Assembly (NCBI GenBank): GCA_002311645.1
Contig: DBYW01000011.1
Location: 27,315-91,314 of the forward strand
Source: Bacteroidales bacterium UBA1176
Lineage (GTDB): Bacteria; Bacteroidota; Bacteroidia; Bacteroidales; WCHB1-69
Reading direction: 5' to 3'
DNA length: 64,000 nucleotides
A program made the translations under genes and the position numbers. Under the pieces are notes generated by a model that searched no databases, was not told the DNA's origin, and worked only from the letters and a program-made list of their open reading frames with translations. This document shows, in pieces, positions 18,055-24,760 of the stretch (position 1 is its first letter; each line of letters begins with the position of its first letter).

Positions 18055-18444
18055 GCCCCTACCGGGGCCATGCGGCATCTTACAAATTGTCTCCCTTTCG
18101 CACCGGGGAGGCGCAATGCTTCGTGGCAAGTGACTCCCGCGGTGCGATGTGTGTCCACCGCGCATCCCAGCACCACACTTGCTACGCTTCGTGTGGTGTT
18201 ACAAAAAGGAAGGCCTCTTCGAGGCCGATTCAATTACATTGTCATTTTCCATTCAGACGTGTTCCGAAGGAACACCCTTCTCTGTAACCCCACACGGCCG
18301 TGTGGGGTGGAACGACGGCACAGAAAACCTCTCGCGGCGCGGGAGTCGGCATCCAAGATGCATGAAACTTGCTCGCCGCGAAAGGGAGACGTAGGAAAAA
18401 TGTGTTGTTTATCCCGGCCTGGTGCCATCATGTATATAACCACC
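18055..18444 (+). repeat. Hairpin-rich interspersed element, full copy
   Basis: Begins with GCCCCTACCGGGGC and ends with a 48-bp segment (18397-18444) that matches 63931-63978 in inverse orientation at 43 of 48 positions. Between these ends lie at least six stem-loops, several with 3-base loops. The second copy also starts with GCCCCTAC but is much shorter, so the ends are conserved and the middle varies. No coding capacity is seen. It may act as a bidirectional transcription barrier or a mobile miniature element. Confidence 0.6.
18288..18307. repeat. Perfect 20-bp palindrome
   Basis: CCCCACACGG followed directly by CCGTGTGGGG, a perfect inverted repeat without a spacer, inside the hairpin-rich element. 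Confidence 0.85.
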
Positions 18445-18495
18445 TTAATTTTTTAATTTCTTAATTATCAACGTCAAACACCAAACACCAAACAC

Positions 18496-18565
18496 CAATA
18501 ACCAATGTCCAATAACCAATGTCCAATAACCAATGTCCAACATCCAATGTCCAATATCCAACGGC
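18496..18565. repeat. 14-bp tandem repeat (CAATAACCAATGTC)
   Basis: Three perfect units (18496-18509, 18510-18523, 18524-18537) and two diverged ones. It lies just beyond the stop codon of the MATE gene, so it is transcribed only if that gene has no terminator there. Confidence 0.85.
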
Positions 18566-18571
18566 CAATAA

Positions 18572-19855
18572 CTAAACAAATCTCTTGACGCCCAATTGCA
18601 TCAGCAATCCTCTCAATACGAGGAACAGCAGAAAAGCTATCCATAATCCATTGTTGCCCAATGTGTTGTGCAGGGCGTAGTAGGCAATGAAAAAGGCAGC
18701 GGTGGCCGCGAACATCACGTTGCGCATCGCCTTGGACGCCGTGGCTCCGATGTAGATGCCGTCGTAAATGAAGGCTGCAAATCCCGCAAAAGGTACCATC
18801 ACCGTCCAGATGATGTACTCCATGGCCTTGTCAATGACTTCCACTTTGTCGGTGAGGATGCTGAGCAGACCACGTCCGCAGAGGGCATATAGCACGGTAA
18901 ACACCGCCGCCAGTCCTGTCCCCCATAAGAGCAGCAGGCGGATGACCCGGCGCAGGGATTGGTTGTCCTGTGCTCCCACATAGCGTCCCACTAAGGACTC
19001 ACCGGCATAGGCGAAGCCGTCCATGATGTACGACAGCAGTGTGAAAAGCTGCATCAGCAGTGTGTTGGCGGCTAACACCTCATCGCCCATCTCGGCGGAG
19101 ATGTAGGGGATGAAGGTGAACACGGCGATGAGGCATAGCGTCCGCAGGAAAATGTCGGCATTGATCTTGAAGAATCGTACCATCTCGTTGATTTTCAGGC
19201 TTTCGCGAATGTTGATGTCATGGCGCATCTCCCCGTATTTGTAGAACCAGATGACTACGGCCATGGCGAGTCCCATGTATTGTGCGATTACGGTGCCCCA
19301 CGCCACGCCTGCGATGCCGTAGTGCAGCACAAAGACAAACACCAGGCTGCCGACGATGTTGACGAGATTCAGGATGATGGCAATCCACATGGGGGCCTTG
19401 GCGTTCTGCATACCGATGAACCATCCCTTGAGGGCATAGAGGCCCAATGTGGCAGGTGCTGCCCAAATGCGGATGTGGAAGTATATCATCGTCAGGTCAA
19501 GGGTCTCTTGGCTGGTGTGAATCCATCGGCGGCAGAGGAGGTCGATGGGCTGCTGCAGTGCGATGAGCAGGACGGCTGCGCATAGTGCGATGGCCATGCC
19601 CCGCACCAAGATGCGCAGGCACTCCGCGCGGTCCTCCGCCCCATAGGCCTGTGCGGTCAGGCCGCTGGTGCCCATCCGCAGGAATCCGAAGTTCCAGTAG
19701 ACAAGGTTGAAGACCATGGTGCCCAATGCAATGGCTGCGATGTGGCTGGCCTGGCCGATGTGTCCCACAATGGCAACGTCCACCATCCCCAATAGGGGCA
19801 CGGTGATGTTGGTGATGATGCTCGGCACGGCAAGGCGTAAAATCTGCTTGTTCAA
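18572..19855 (-). CDS. MATE-family multidrug/toxin efflux transporter (DinF-like)
   Basis: 427 residues, about 12 membrane segments, inner membrane; a cation-driven antiporter of drugs or metabolites. The N terminus LNKQILRLAVPSIITNITVPLLGMVDVAIVGHIG matches the usual Bacteroidota start (MNK.IL.LA.P.I..N). A TTG start at 19855 is chosen: the frame remains open to an ATG at 19936, but a -7 box at 19875-19882 would put transcription start downstream of every upstream start. Other family segments: GFLRMGTSGLTAQAYG and LKGWFIGMQNAKAPM. It is divergent from yqgE. Confidence 0.9.
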   Translation of the reverse strand: MNKQILRLAVPSIITNITVPLLGMVDVAIVGHIGQASHIAAIALGTMVFNLVYWNFGFLRMGTSGLTAQAYGAEDRAECLRILVRGMAIALCAAVLLIALQQPIDLLCRRWIHTSQETLDLTMIYFHIRIWAAPATLGLYALKGWFIGMQNAKAPMWIAIILNLVNIVGSLVFVFVLHYGIAGVAWGTVIAQYMGLAMAVVIWFYKYGEMRHDINIRESLKINEMVRFFKINADIFLRTLCLIAVFTFIPYISAEMGDEVLAANTLLMQLFTLLSYIMDGFAYAGESLVGRYVGAQDNQSLRRVIRLLLLWGTGLAAVFTVLYALCGRGLLSILTDKVEVIDKAMEYIIWTVMVPFAGFAAFIYDGIYIGATASKAMRNVMFAATAAFFIAYYALHNTLGNNGLWIAFLLFLVLRGLLMQLGVKRFV

Positions 19856-19874
19856 GGCTCTTGTTTTAAAACGG

Positions 19875-19882
19875 CAAAAGTA
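19875..19882 (-). promoter_or_regulatory. -7 promoter box for the MATE gene
   Basis: TACTTTTG on the minus strand fits TAnnTTTG and lies 20 bp before the TTG start at 19855. Confidence 0.6.
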
Positions 19883-19910
19883 CAAAAAACGCTCCATATC
19901 TATTTTTTTG

Positions 19911-19918
19911 TATCTTTG
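19911..19918 (+). promoter_or_regulatory. -7 promoter box for yqgE
   Basis: TATCTTTG, 23 bp before the ATG at 19941. It forms a divergent pair with the box at 19875-19882. Confidence 0.65.
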
Positions 19919-19940
19919 CGCTGCAAAAAAATGCATTTAA

Positions 19941-20522
19941 ATGCCTTACAATAGTGACTTGTTGAAAGTTAAGCAGACGGAATACTCGCTGACGGCGGGA
20001 AGGATACTGATATCCGTGCCCTACTACAACGATGCTTTTTTCAACCGGTCGGTGGTCCTGCTGACGGATTATGACCAGCAGCATTGTGCGGGGCTGATTG
20101 TCAACCATAGGTTGCCCTTCCCGGTGCGCGACCTCGTGGACGAGCTGCCGATAGACGCCCCCATGCATCTCGGCGGCCCGGTGATGCCCACCGCACTCTT
20201 CCTGCTGCATAATTATAGTGAGAACGAGGCCTCCGCCCGTATTGTGCCCGATGTTTATGTGGGGTACGACAAGACTCTGCTGTCGCTCATCTTGAACCAT
20301 GCGGTTGCCAACTTGCGCTACAAGTTCTTGATGGGCTACGCCGGTTGGGCGCCAGGCCAGTTGGAGGGCGAGTTGCGCAGAAATATGTGGGTGATCGGCA
20401 ACCCGACGTCGGACCTTGTGTTCCGCACCGAACCCGAAAAGGTCTGGGAACAGGCCGTGCGGATTTTAGGCCCTGAATACAAACATTGGCTGCAAGTCCC
20501 CAAGTTCATCAACCTTAATTAA
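19941..20522 (+). CDS. yqgE: YqgE/AlgH family protein (UPF0301)
   Basis: 193 residues, cytosolic. Family signatures are clear: GRILISVPYYNDAFFNRSVVLL near the N terminus, GLIVNHRLPFPV, MHLGGPV, and the near-invariant GYAGWAPGQLEGEL. The biochemical function of the family is not settled; it was named after a regulator of alginate production in Pseudomonas. Length agrees with the family (about 185-200). It is monocistronic, with its own -7 box and a leader of only a few bases, and converges on the lipoprotein gene 37 bp away. Confidence 0.93.
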   Translation: MPYNSDLLKVKQTEYSLTAGRILISVPYYNDAFFNRSVVLLTDYDQQHCAGLIVNHRLPFPVRDLVDELPIDAPMHLGGPVMPTALFLLHNYSENEASARIVPDVYVGYDKTLLSLILNHAVANLRYKFLMGYAGWAPGQLEGELRRNMWVIGNPTSDLVFRTEPEKVWEQAVRILGPEYKHWLQVPKFINLN

Positions 20523-20559
20523 GAGGGGATTTTGTTCTGTTGTAAGTGGTTGTAATATA

Positions 20560-22254
20560 TTATCTTGCCTCGTCTATGTTAAAGTCTTCCTCTAAATCCC
20601 AGTAGGCACGGACAGTAAGACCTTTCGTGAAATAGATGATCGGCTCGGGTTGTATGCTGTGGTGATAGTCGCCCGTGTCCCAACGCCCGTTGCCGTTGAG
20701 ATCCAAGATGGCGCGGAGGGAATAGTTGCCAGGTTCCAGATGCTCGTAGCGGATAGTGGCATCCTGCGTCAAAATATCCTGCTGTACAATACTTGTTCCG
20801 CTGAAAAGCTGCATGATGACGGGACATGTGATCGTGCCCAACTGGTAGTTGAGCGTGATGTCGCCATATTCTTTCTCCGATTTCATGGAGAAAGAGCAAC
20901 GTAAAGTGTCTTGTGTCAAACCGTTATACCCCAAAAACAGGGAGTCCGGAATCATGACGTCGTAATGTTTTTTGGTCTCGAAATTATAAAGGATGGGGAT
21001 CTCGGTTATAAATCCATCGGGCACTTGCACTTGCACGATGACGGTGTCACCCTTGCCTTGCCGTTGTGAAAAGATGTAGACGGGGAACGAGTCTAATGGC
21101 AGGATGGGGTAGGAGAACTGCAGCGTTAGCGGCTTGAAACGATGTCCTTCGTTCAGAAATTTGATTCTGAGATATTTGGGAGATCCGCCGCCACCTCCGC
21201 GTGTCGGACTGGTTTTGGCCTTGTAGGGCTTCAAAAGAACTGTGTCCGTATGGCCATTGGCAGTGAAGAGATAGGCCAAGGTGTCGAATTGCGGTGCCTT
21301 CAGATACCATGTGAGTGTGTCATGGCGGGAATTCCAAAGGTGAAAGTGGTCGATGCTGCCGGCTAAGCGGTCTTCTTCGAACTCCGTCACGGGTGTGGAG
21401 AATGGGAATTTGTAGACACCTGCTTCAGGGTTGTCGTAGTGTGCCAGTTTCGGGAAAGAGTCGGCTGCGATGAATGTCTTCAGCAGGATCTCGGCAGGTT
21501 GGGGCTCGGGCTCCTTTTCGGATGCCTCGGCCTGTTCGGTGCTGTCTTGCGCGACGGGCGGCGGGCAGGCTCTCACCAATTCCTTCTGGAACGCGATGGC
21601 TTCGTTGGGTAAATCGTAGATGTAGTTGCTGTTGATGTCCTTGAGGGCGAATATCTTATAATCGCCGGAGGAGATGTTCTGGAAATGAAAGGTGCCGTTT
21701 TTCTGGCTCTTGGTGACGTAGTCGGGGATGGTGGTCAAAGGCAGGGAGTCGATGTCGCGACTGTAGAGCAGCACCAAGAAGTCCTCTTCGGGTGCGAGCG
21801 TGTTGGCGTTGATGAGCTTGCCGTCCAATTGGAACGAGTCGATGGCGGGGCCTGTGGAAAAACTGTAGTGGTAGAGCGGTATCTTGTTGCCTTCGTGATA
21901 GTCCTGTATGCAATTGGAGAAGACGACATTATAGGTCGTGTTTTCGCGCAGGGTGTCTTTGATCTTGATAATGAGGGTCTTGCCGCTGGTGGTGTAAGTG
22001 GGCTGATGTTGCAGGGGAGGGGAGAACATCACATTCTCGTTCGGGTTGTTGAGGGTGAAGAATTCGTCGAAGGTGATGTGGATCTGGTTGGCATTAAAGT
22101 TGACGCTTTGGTTCGCGGGCGTCTCCTTGGCCATCTTGGGAGGTGTGTTGTCGCGCGGCCCGCCGGTTGGAGTGACGACCTTGGCACAGCCCCCCGCGAA
22201 CAGGGCGATTGCGACGAACCATTGCAGATATGTGGAATACCTTCTCAAGACCAC
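20560..22254 (-). CDS. Big_5-type Ig-like lipoprotein
   Basis: 564 residues from a GTG start at 22254 (no ATG nearby). The lipoprotein signal ends at LFAGGC (Cys23), followed by the Bacteroidota hallmark PTGGPRDNTPPKM and then a Big_5-like Ig fold (TPANQSVNFNANQIHITFDEFF; IKDTLRENTTYNVVF). Later regions carry prealbumin/SpaA-like stretches (FHFQNISSGDYKIFALKDINSN; YEHLEPGNYSLRAILDLNGN). It is probably anchored in the outer membrane. Function is unknown across the family. A -7 box at 22275-22282 lies 21 bp upstream. Confidence 0.82.
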   Translation of the reverse strand: MVLRRYSTYLQWFVAIALFAGGCAKVVTPTGGPRDNTPPKMAKETPANQSVNFNANQIHITFDEFFTLNNPNENVMFSPPLQHQPTYTTSGKTLIIKIKDTLRENTTYNVVFSNCIQDYHEGNKIPLYHYSFSTGPAIDSFQLDGKLINANTLAPEEDFLVLLYSRDIDSLPLTTIPDYVTKSQKNGTFHFQNISSGDYKIFALKDINSNYIYDLPNEAIAFQKELVRACPPPVAQDSTEQAEASEKEPEPQPAEILLKTFIAADSFPKLAHYDNPEAGVYKFPFSTPVTEFEEDRLAGSIDHFHLWNSRHDTLTWYLKAPQFDTLAYLFTANGHTDTVLLKPYKAKTSPTRGGGGGSPKYLRIKFLNEGHRFKPLTLQFSYPILPLDSFPVYIFSQRQGKGDTVIVQVQVPDGFITEIPILYNFETKKHYDVMIPDSLFLGYNGLTQDTLRCSFSMKSEKEYGDITLNYQLGTITCPVIMQLFSGTSIVQQDILTQDATIRYEHLEPGNYSLRAILDLNGNGRWDTGDYHHSIQPEPIIYFTKGLTVRAYWDLEEDFNIDEAR

Positions 22255-22274
22255 TGGATAATTGTTTGGCGATG

Positions 22275-22282
22275 CAAAAATA
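22275..22282 (-). promoter_or_regulatory. -7 promoter box for the Big_5 lipoprotein gene
   Basis: TATTTTTG on the minus strand, 21 bp before the GTG start at 22254. Confidence 0.6.
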
Positions 22283-22317
22283 GATTATTTTTTGAAATGC
22301 AGAAAGATTAAGGCAGT

Positions 22318-22779
22318 TTAAGGCATGGGTTGGTTGCGTTCTTCCTGCTCCTGGTTCTTGAAACTGTAGTAGTTGAGATCCGTGCGTTCGGTCCAGCCTT
22401 GCGAACGCCAGAAGGCGTTGCCGATCTCGTTGTGCTTCATCACCAACAGGCCGCTTTTTTTAATGCCCTCTTGCTCGGCAGCAGCGTAGACGGCGTGTAA
22501 CAGCGCCTTGCCGATGCCTTGGTTGCGCAGGTCGCTGCGCACCACCGTATGGTAAATGTAGGCGCGTCGGCCGTCCATGCCGCACAAGATGACGCCCACC
22601 AAGTCGTCGCCGCGCAGCGCCACGAAGTTGGAGGTCGGGTTCTTTTTCAGGAACTTGCAGATGCCCTCCTCGGAGTCGTCATAGCCCCGCAAGGCCATGC
22701 CATCGGTCACAGACCAGAGGTGATATACTCGCGCATAGTCTTCCGCCGTCATCAGTCGTATGGTAATGTTGGGGTTCAT
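22318..22779 (-). CDS. GNAT-family N-acetyltransferase
   Basis: 153 residues from ATG 22779 (MNPNITIRLMTAEDYARVYHLW, the typical GNAT opening). The acetyl-CoA loop is VRSDLRNQGIGKALL (R-x-x-G-x-G), and LLVMKHNEIGNAFWRSQGW is the C-terminal beta6/alpha4 region. The frame is open farther upstream, to 22902, but those residues overlap the -7 box at 22841-22848. Substrate unknown. It is monocistronic and driven by a promoter shared in sequence with the papain-like T9SS genes. Confidence 0.87.
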   Translation of the reverse strand: MNPNITIRLMTAEDYARVYHLWSVTDGMALRGYDDSEEGICKFLKKNPTSNFVALRGDDLVGVILCGMDGRRAYIYHTVVRSDLRNQGIGKALLHAVYAAAEQEGIKKSGLLVMKHNEIGNAFWRSQGWTERTDLNYYSFKNQEQEERNQPMP

Positions 22780-22839
22780 TGTATTGTAAATTTCTGTTAT
22801 CAAATATGTTGTGAATAGTTCTCTTGGTAAGAAGAGGCG

Positions 22840-22889
22840 GCAAATGTACATAAATTTTGAATATGCACAGACATGATGTATTTGCCGTG
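22840..22889 (-). repeat. 50-bp promoter-bearing repeat, copy 2
   Basis: 45 of 50 positions match 17823-17872 without gaps. It includes the -7 box of the GNAT gene and about 40 bp upstream of it. Confidence 0.75.
22841..22848 (-). promoter_or_regulatory. -7 promoter box for the GNAT gene
   Basis: TACATTTG on the minus strand, 62 bp before the ATG at 22779, giving a leader of roughly 55 bases. Confidence 0.6.
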
Positions 22890-23221
22890 TGAAGTGACGC
22901 ATGCGTCTCTACAATCACACACGCAATCGAATGTTTCCCGCCACCGCGCCGGCACGCCCAAATAAAAACAGAATTATCCCTTTGAATCATGTGATATCTT
23001 TTCTGCGTTTTTCTGCGAGTTCTGCGGGCGTTTTTTTCCCCCGCAGACCACGCAGATTTTCGCAGATTATCATACCATTTTTTCAAGACTATAAGGGATA
23101 ATTCCGTATAAAAAACGATATCCTGTGAACGGTTTTATCTGTAACTAAATTACTTTTTTTCCGTATATTTCTTACCGTAATTTTTTTAAAGATTTTGTTA
23201 GTAGATAAAATCCTCAATTAT
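22890..23221. other. Non-coding intergenic region with two inverted repeats
   Basis: No gene is seen. It holds the 12-bp palindrome GACGCATGCGTC (22896-22907), a long imperfect inverted repeat (23003-23065), and an AT-rich 110-bp stretch before the HTH gene in which I could not place a clear -7 box. Confidence 0.7.
23003..23065. repeat. Imperfect inverted repeat (CTGCG-rich)
   Basis: The left arm (ctgcgttttTCTGCGagtTCTGCGGG) and the reverse complement of the right arm (ctgcgaaaaTCTGCGtggTCTGCGGG) agree except in two short patches. The spacer is a T-rich stretch of about 10 bp. It may form a large cruciform or hairpin. Confidence 0.75.
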
Positions 23222-23440
23222 ATGGCAACATATCCACACGTCGGTAAAATGATAAAGTCGCAGTTGAAAGCGCAAGGCCGCAGCGCTGTTTGGCTGGCTG
23301 CCCAGCTCAATTATGGCACGGACAATATATACAAAATCCTGCAGCGGGACCATTTGTCCACGGATGTCTTGTGGAAAGTGTGCGGGGTTTTGGATCACGA
23401 TTTCTTCAAAGAGATCTCCCAATGCATCTCGGGCGAGTGA
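23222..23440 (+). CDS. Small XRE-like helix-turn-helix protein
   Basis: 72 residues (MATYPHVGKMIKSQLKAQG...). The layout is the common Bacteroidota mini-regulator: HVGKMI, then an HTH of about 20-55 (SAVWLAAQLNYGTDNIYKILQRDHLSTDVLWKV), ending LDHDFFKEIS. It probably binds DNA and may autoregulate. An in-frame TTG at 23195 would add nine residues; ATG 23222 fits the family start. A terminator follows at once, so it is transcribed apart from the signalling island 185 bp downstream, though it may regulate it. Confidence 0.82.
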   Translation: MATYPHVGKMIKSQLKAQGRSAVWLAAQLNYGTDNIYKILQRDHLSTDVLWKVCGVLDHDFFKEISQCISGE

Positions 23441-23444
23441 GTGC

Positions 23445-23472
23445 GGCCTGCAAGTCAGGCCTCTCTTTTTTT
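23445..23472 (+). terminator. Rho-independent terminator after the HTH gene
   Basis: Stem GGCCTG (23445-23450), loop CAAGT, stem CAGGCC (23456-23461), then TCTCTTTTTTT. It starts 4 bp after the stop codon. Confidence 0.8.
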
Positions 23473-23590
23473 AAAAAGCGTCTTATTCACATTGCATTGT
23501 GAATATTATTTTCTATGAAAACCGCGCTTTGGTAAAATATTTACATATTCTGTTGTAAATTCGATGCTAAAGTTGTATGTTGATAAATTA

Positions 23591-23598
23591 TATTTTTG
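23591..23598 (+). promoter_or_regulatory. -7 promoter box for the phosphosignalling island
   Basis: TATTTTTG fits TAnnTTTG and lies 27 bp before the ATG at 23626. Because later gaps are short, it may drive much of the downstream run. Confidence 0.6.
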
Positions 23599-23625
23599 CC
23601 TTTTAAAATATATTAAAGTTTAAAA

Positions 23626-24756
23626 ATGATTAGATGTGAAAATTGTGGCTGGAGCAATAATCCAGACGGAAGTACCACTTGTCAAAAATGCGATAGCCCT
23701 CTGATGAGAGCTTCTGCGTCTAATTCCAACGAAAAAGCGGCTCAAGAAGAAAAGGTTGAGCCCAAACCCAACAGACCGTTGCGTCAGACCATACGCGAGA
23801 TACTGAAGGATCCCTCCCCAAAGGATTCCTCTCCCAAGGATTCTGAAAAATCCTCCAATGAAAGTCGTATGACGCAGAGAATCGGTAAAGTGGTTGAACC
23901 TGCCTCTTCTGAAAAGGAGGCCTCCGAACCCAAGTCTGAGCCCAAGACGGCGGAACAATCCAAGAGCACGGAGGCTTCTGCTCCTCAGGCCTCGGCGTGT
24001 CCTTCATGCGGATACCCTCTGCGCCCGGGCAGTCTGACGTGCCCCAAATGCAACACCTCCGTTGCCGCGCGCACCGTGCACGACAAACCCTCTCCGTTGA
24101 AGGGAACAGTCATAGAAGTTCCCCCGACAGAAGAGAAAGAGACGTCATCGGCACAGAAGAACACCGTTTATGAAGGCAACAACCCTCAAAAGGGTACTTT
24201 TTTCCAGGGTAAAGACCCTCAGAAAAGCACCCGTTATGAAGGCTTTAATCCTCAAAAATCCACCCGTTATGAAGGTGTCAATCCGTTGAGGGCGACGCGC
24301 CGTGAAGGCCAGTTCCCGCAAAAAGGCACTATCAATGAGCATATTGACGAGTCCCGGGAGCCGGTGAAGACCCCGAATCCTGCGTCCGCCGAGCCGAAGG
24401 TCGCCGAAGTTGTGAGTAAGGGTACGGTTTTCCCAAGTCATCTGACAGATGATGAGCCACAAAAGGGAAAATCCATCCGCATGACAGCCTTGAATGTCGG
24501 TGAACGCCCCGATTTCGCTCCGATAGACCTTGAGTTCTCGGACAAGGAGGTTGTCCTCAACAGGGGCAATGTCGCTCCCAACGACCTCACGATCTCTCGT
24601 TCCGCACAGGCCCTGCTCACCTGCGAGGATGGACATTGGTATATAGAAAACAAAAGTCGCCTGTTGACCACTTCATTGGTCCTTGACAAAAAACACGAGC
24701 TTCAGGATGGCGACATTGTAATCATTGGGGACAAAATGTTCAGAATCGGCTTCTAA
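23626..24756 (+). CDS. Double zinc-ribbon, Thr-repeat, FHA-domain protein
   Basis: 376 residues, no signal peptide, cytosolic. Zinc ribbon 1: Cys4, Cys7, Cys19, Cys22 (CENCGW..TTCQKC). Zinc ribbon 2: Cys125, Cys128, Cys139, Cys142 (CPSCGYPL..LTCPKC). A Pro/Ser/Lys/Glu-rich linker joins them. Residues 175-240 are six 11-residue repeats, each with Thr at position 6 (consensus nPQK.T.yEG). The C terminus (about 285-376) is FHA-like (DLTISRSAQALLTCEDGHWYIEN..HELQDGDIVIIGDKMFRIGF), though the classical GR motif is weak. FHA domains bind phosphothreonine, so this may be a scaffold whose repeats are phosphorylated by the kinase 4 bp downstream. Confidence 0.8.
   Translation: MIRCENCGWSNNPDGSTTCQKCDSPLMRASASNSNEKAAQEEKVEPKPNRPLRQTIREILKDPSPKDSSPKDSEKSSNESRMTQRIGKVVEPASSEKEASEPKSEPKTAEQSKSTEASAPQASACPSCGYPLRPGSLTCPKCNTSVAARTVHDKPSPLKGTVIEVPPTEEKETSSAQKNTVYEGNNPQKGTFFQGKDPQKSTRYEGFNPQKSTRYEGVNPLRATRREGQFPQKGTINEHIDESREPVKTPNPASAEPKVAEVVSKGTVFPSHLTDDEPQKGKSIRMTALNVGERPDFAPIDLEFSDKEVVLNRGNVAPNDLTISRSAQALLTCEDGHWYIENKSRLLTTSLVLDKKHELQDGDIVIIGDKMFRIGF
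24148..24345 (+). repeat. Six 11-residue Thr repeats in the zinc-ribbon/FHA protein
   Basis: Residues 175-240. The units are SAQKNTVYEGN, NPQKGTFFQGK, DPQKSTRYEGF, NPQKSTRYEGV, NPLRATRREGQ, FPQKGTINEHI. A Thr two or three residues after a basic residue is kept in all six. The isolated KGTVI before them and KGTVF after them resemble further degenerate copies. Confidence 0.88.
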
Positions 24757-24760
24757 GGTT

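Larger units (their letters stand above)
17873..18571. other. Non-coding block of hairpins and short tandem repeats
   Basis: About 700 bp with no believable gene; the small open frames here have no homology-like features. Contents: a run of ACCAAC-type 14-bp units (17998-18035), a hairpin-rich element (18055-18444), AT-rich filler, and a second set of 14-bp units (18496-18565). Perfect short stems seen include 18055-18068 (GCCCC/GGGGC), 18138-18162 (CGCGGTG/CACCGCG), 18171-18198 (CACCACAC/GTGTGGTG), 18212-18226 (GGCCTC/GAGGCC), 18259-18275 (GTGTTCC/GGAACAC), the palindrome at 18288-18307, and 18332-18381 (TCGCGGCG/CGCCGCGA) enclosing 18349-18361 (GCATC/GATGC). Confidence 0.75.

Noticed and set aside
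18070..18456. Small open frames in the hairpin block
   Set aside because: They follow the inverted-repeat DNA, show no coding-like composition or domain, and appear on both strands equally.
22780..22902. Longer start for the GNAT gene
   Set aside because: The added residues overlap the promoter repeat and do not match the family start.
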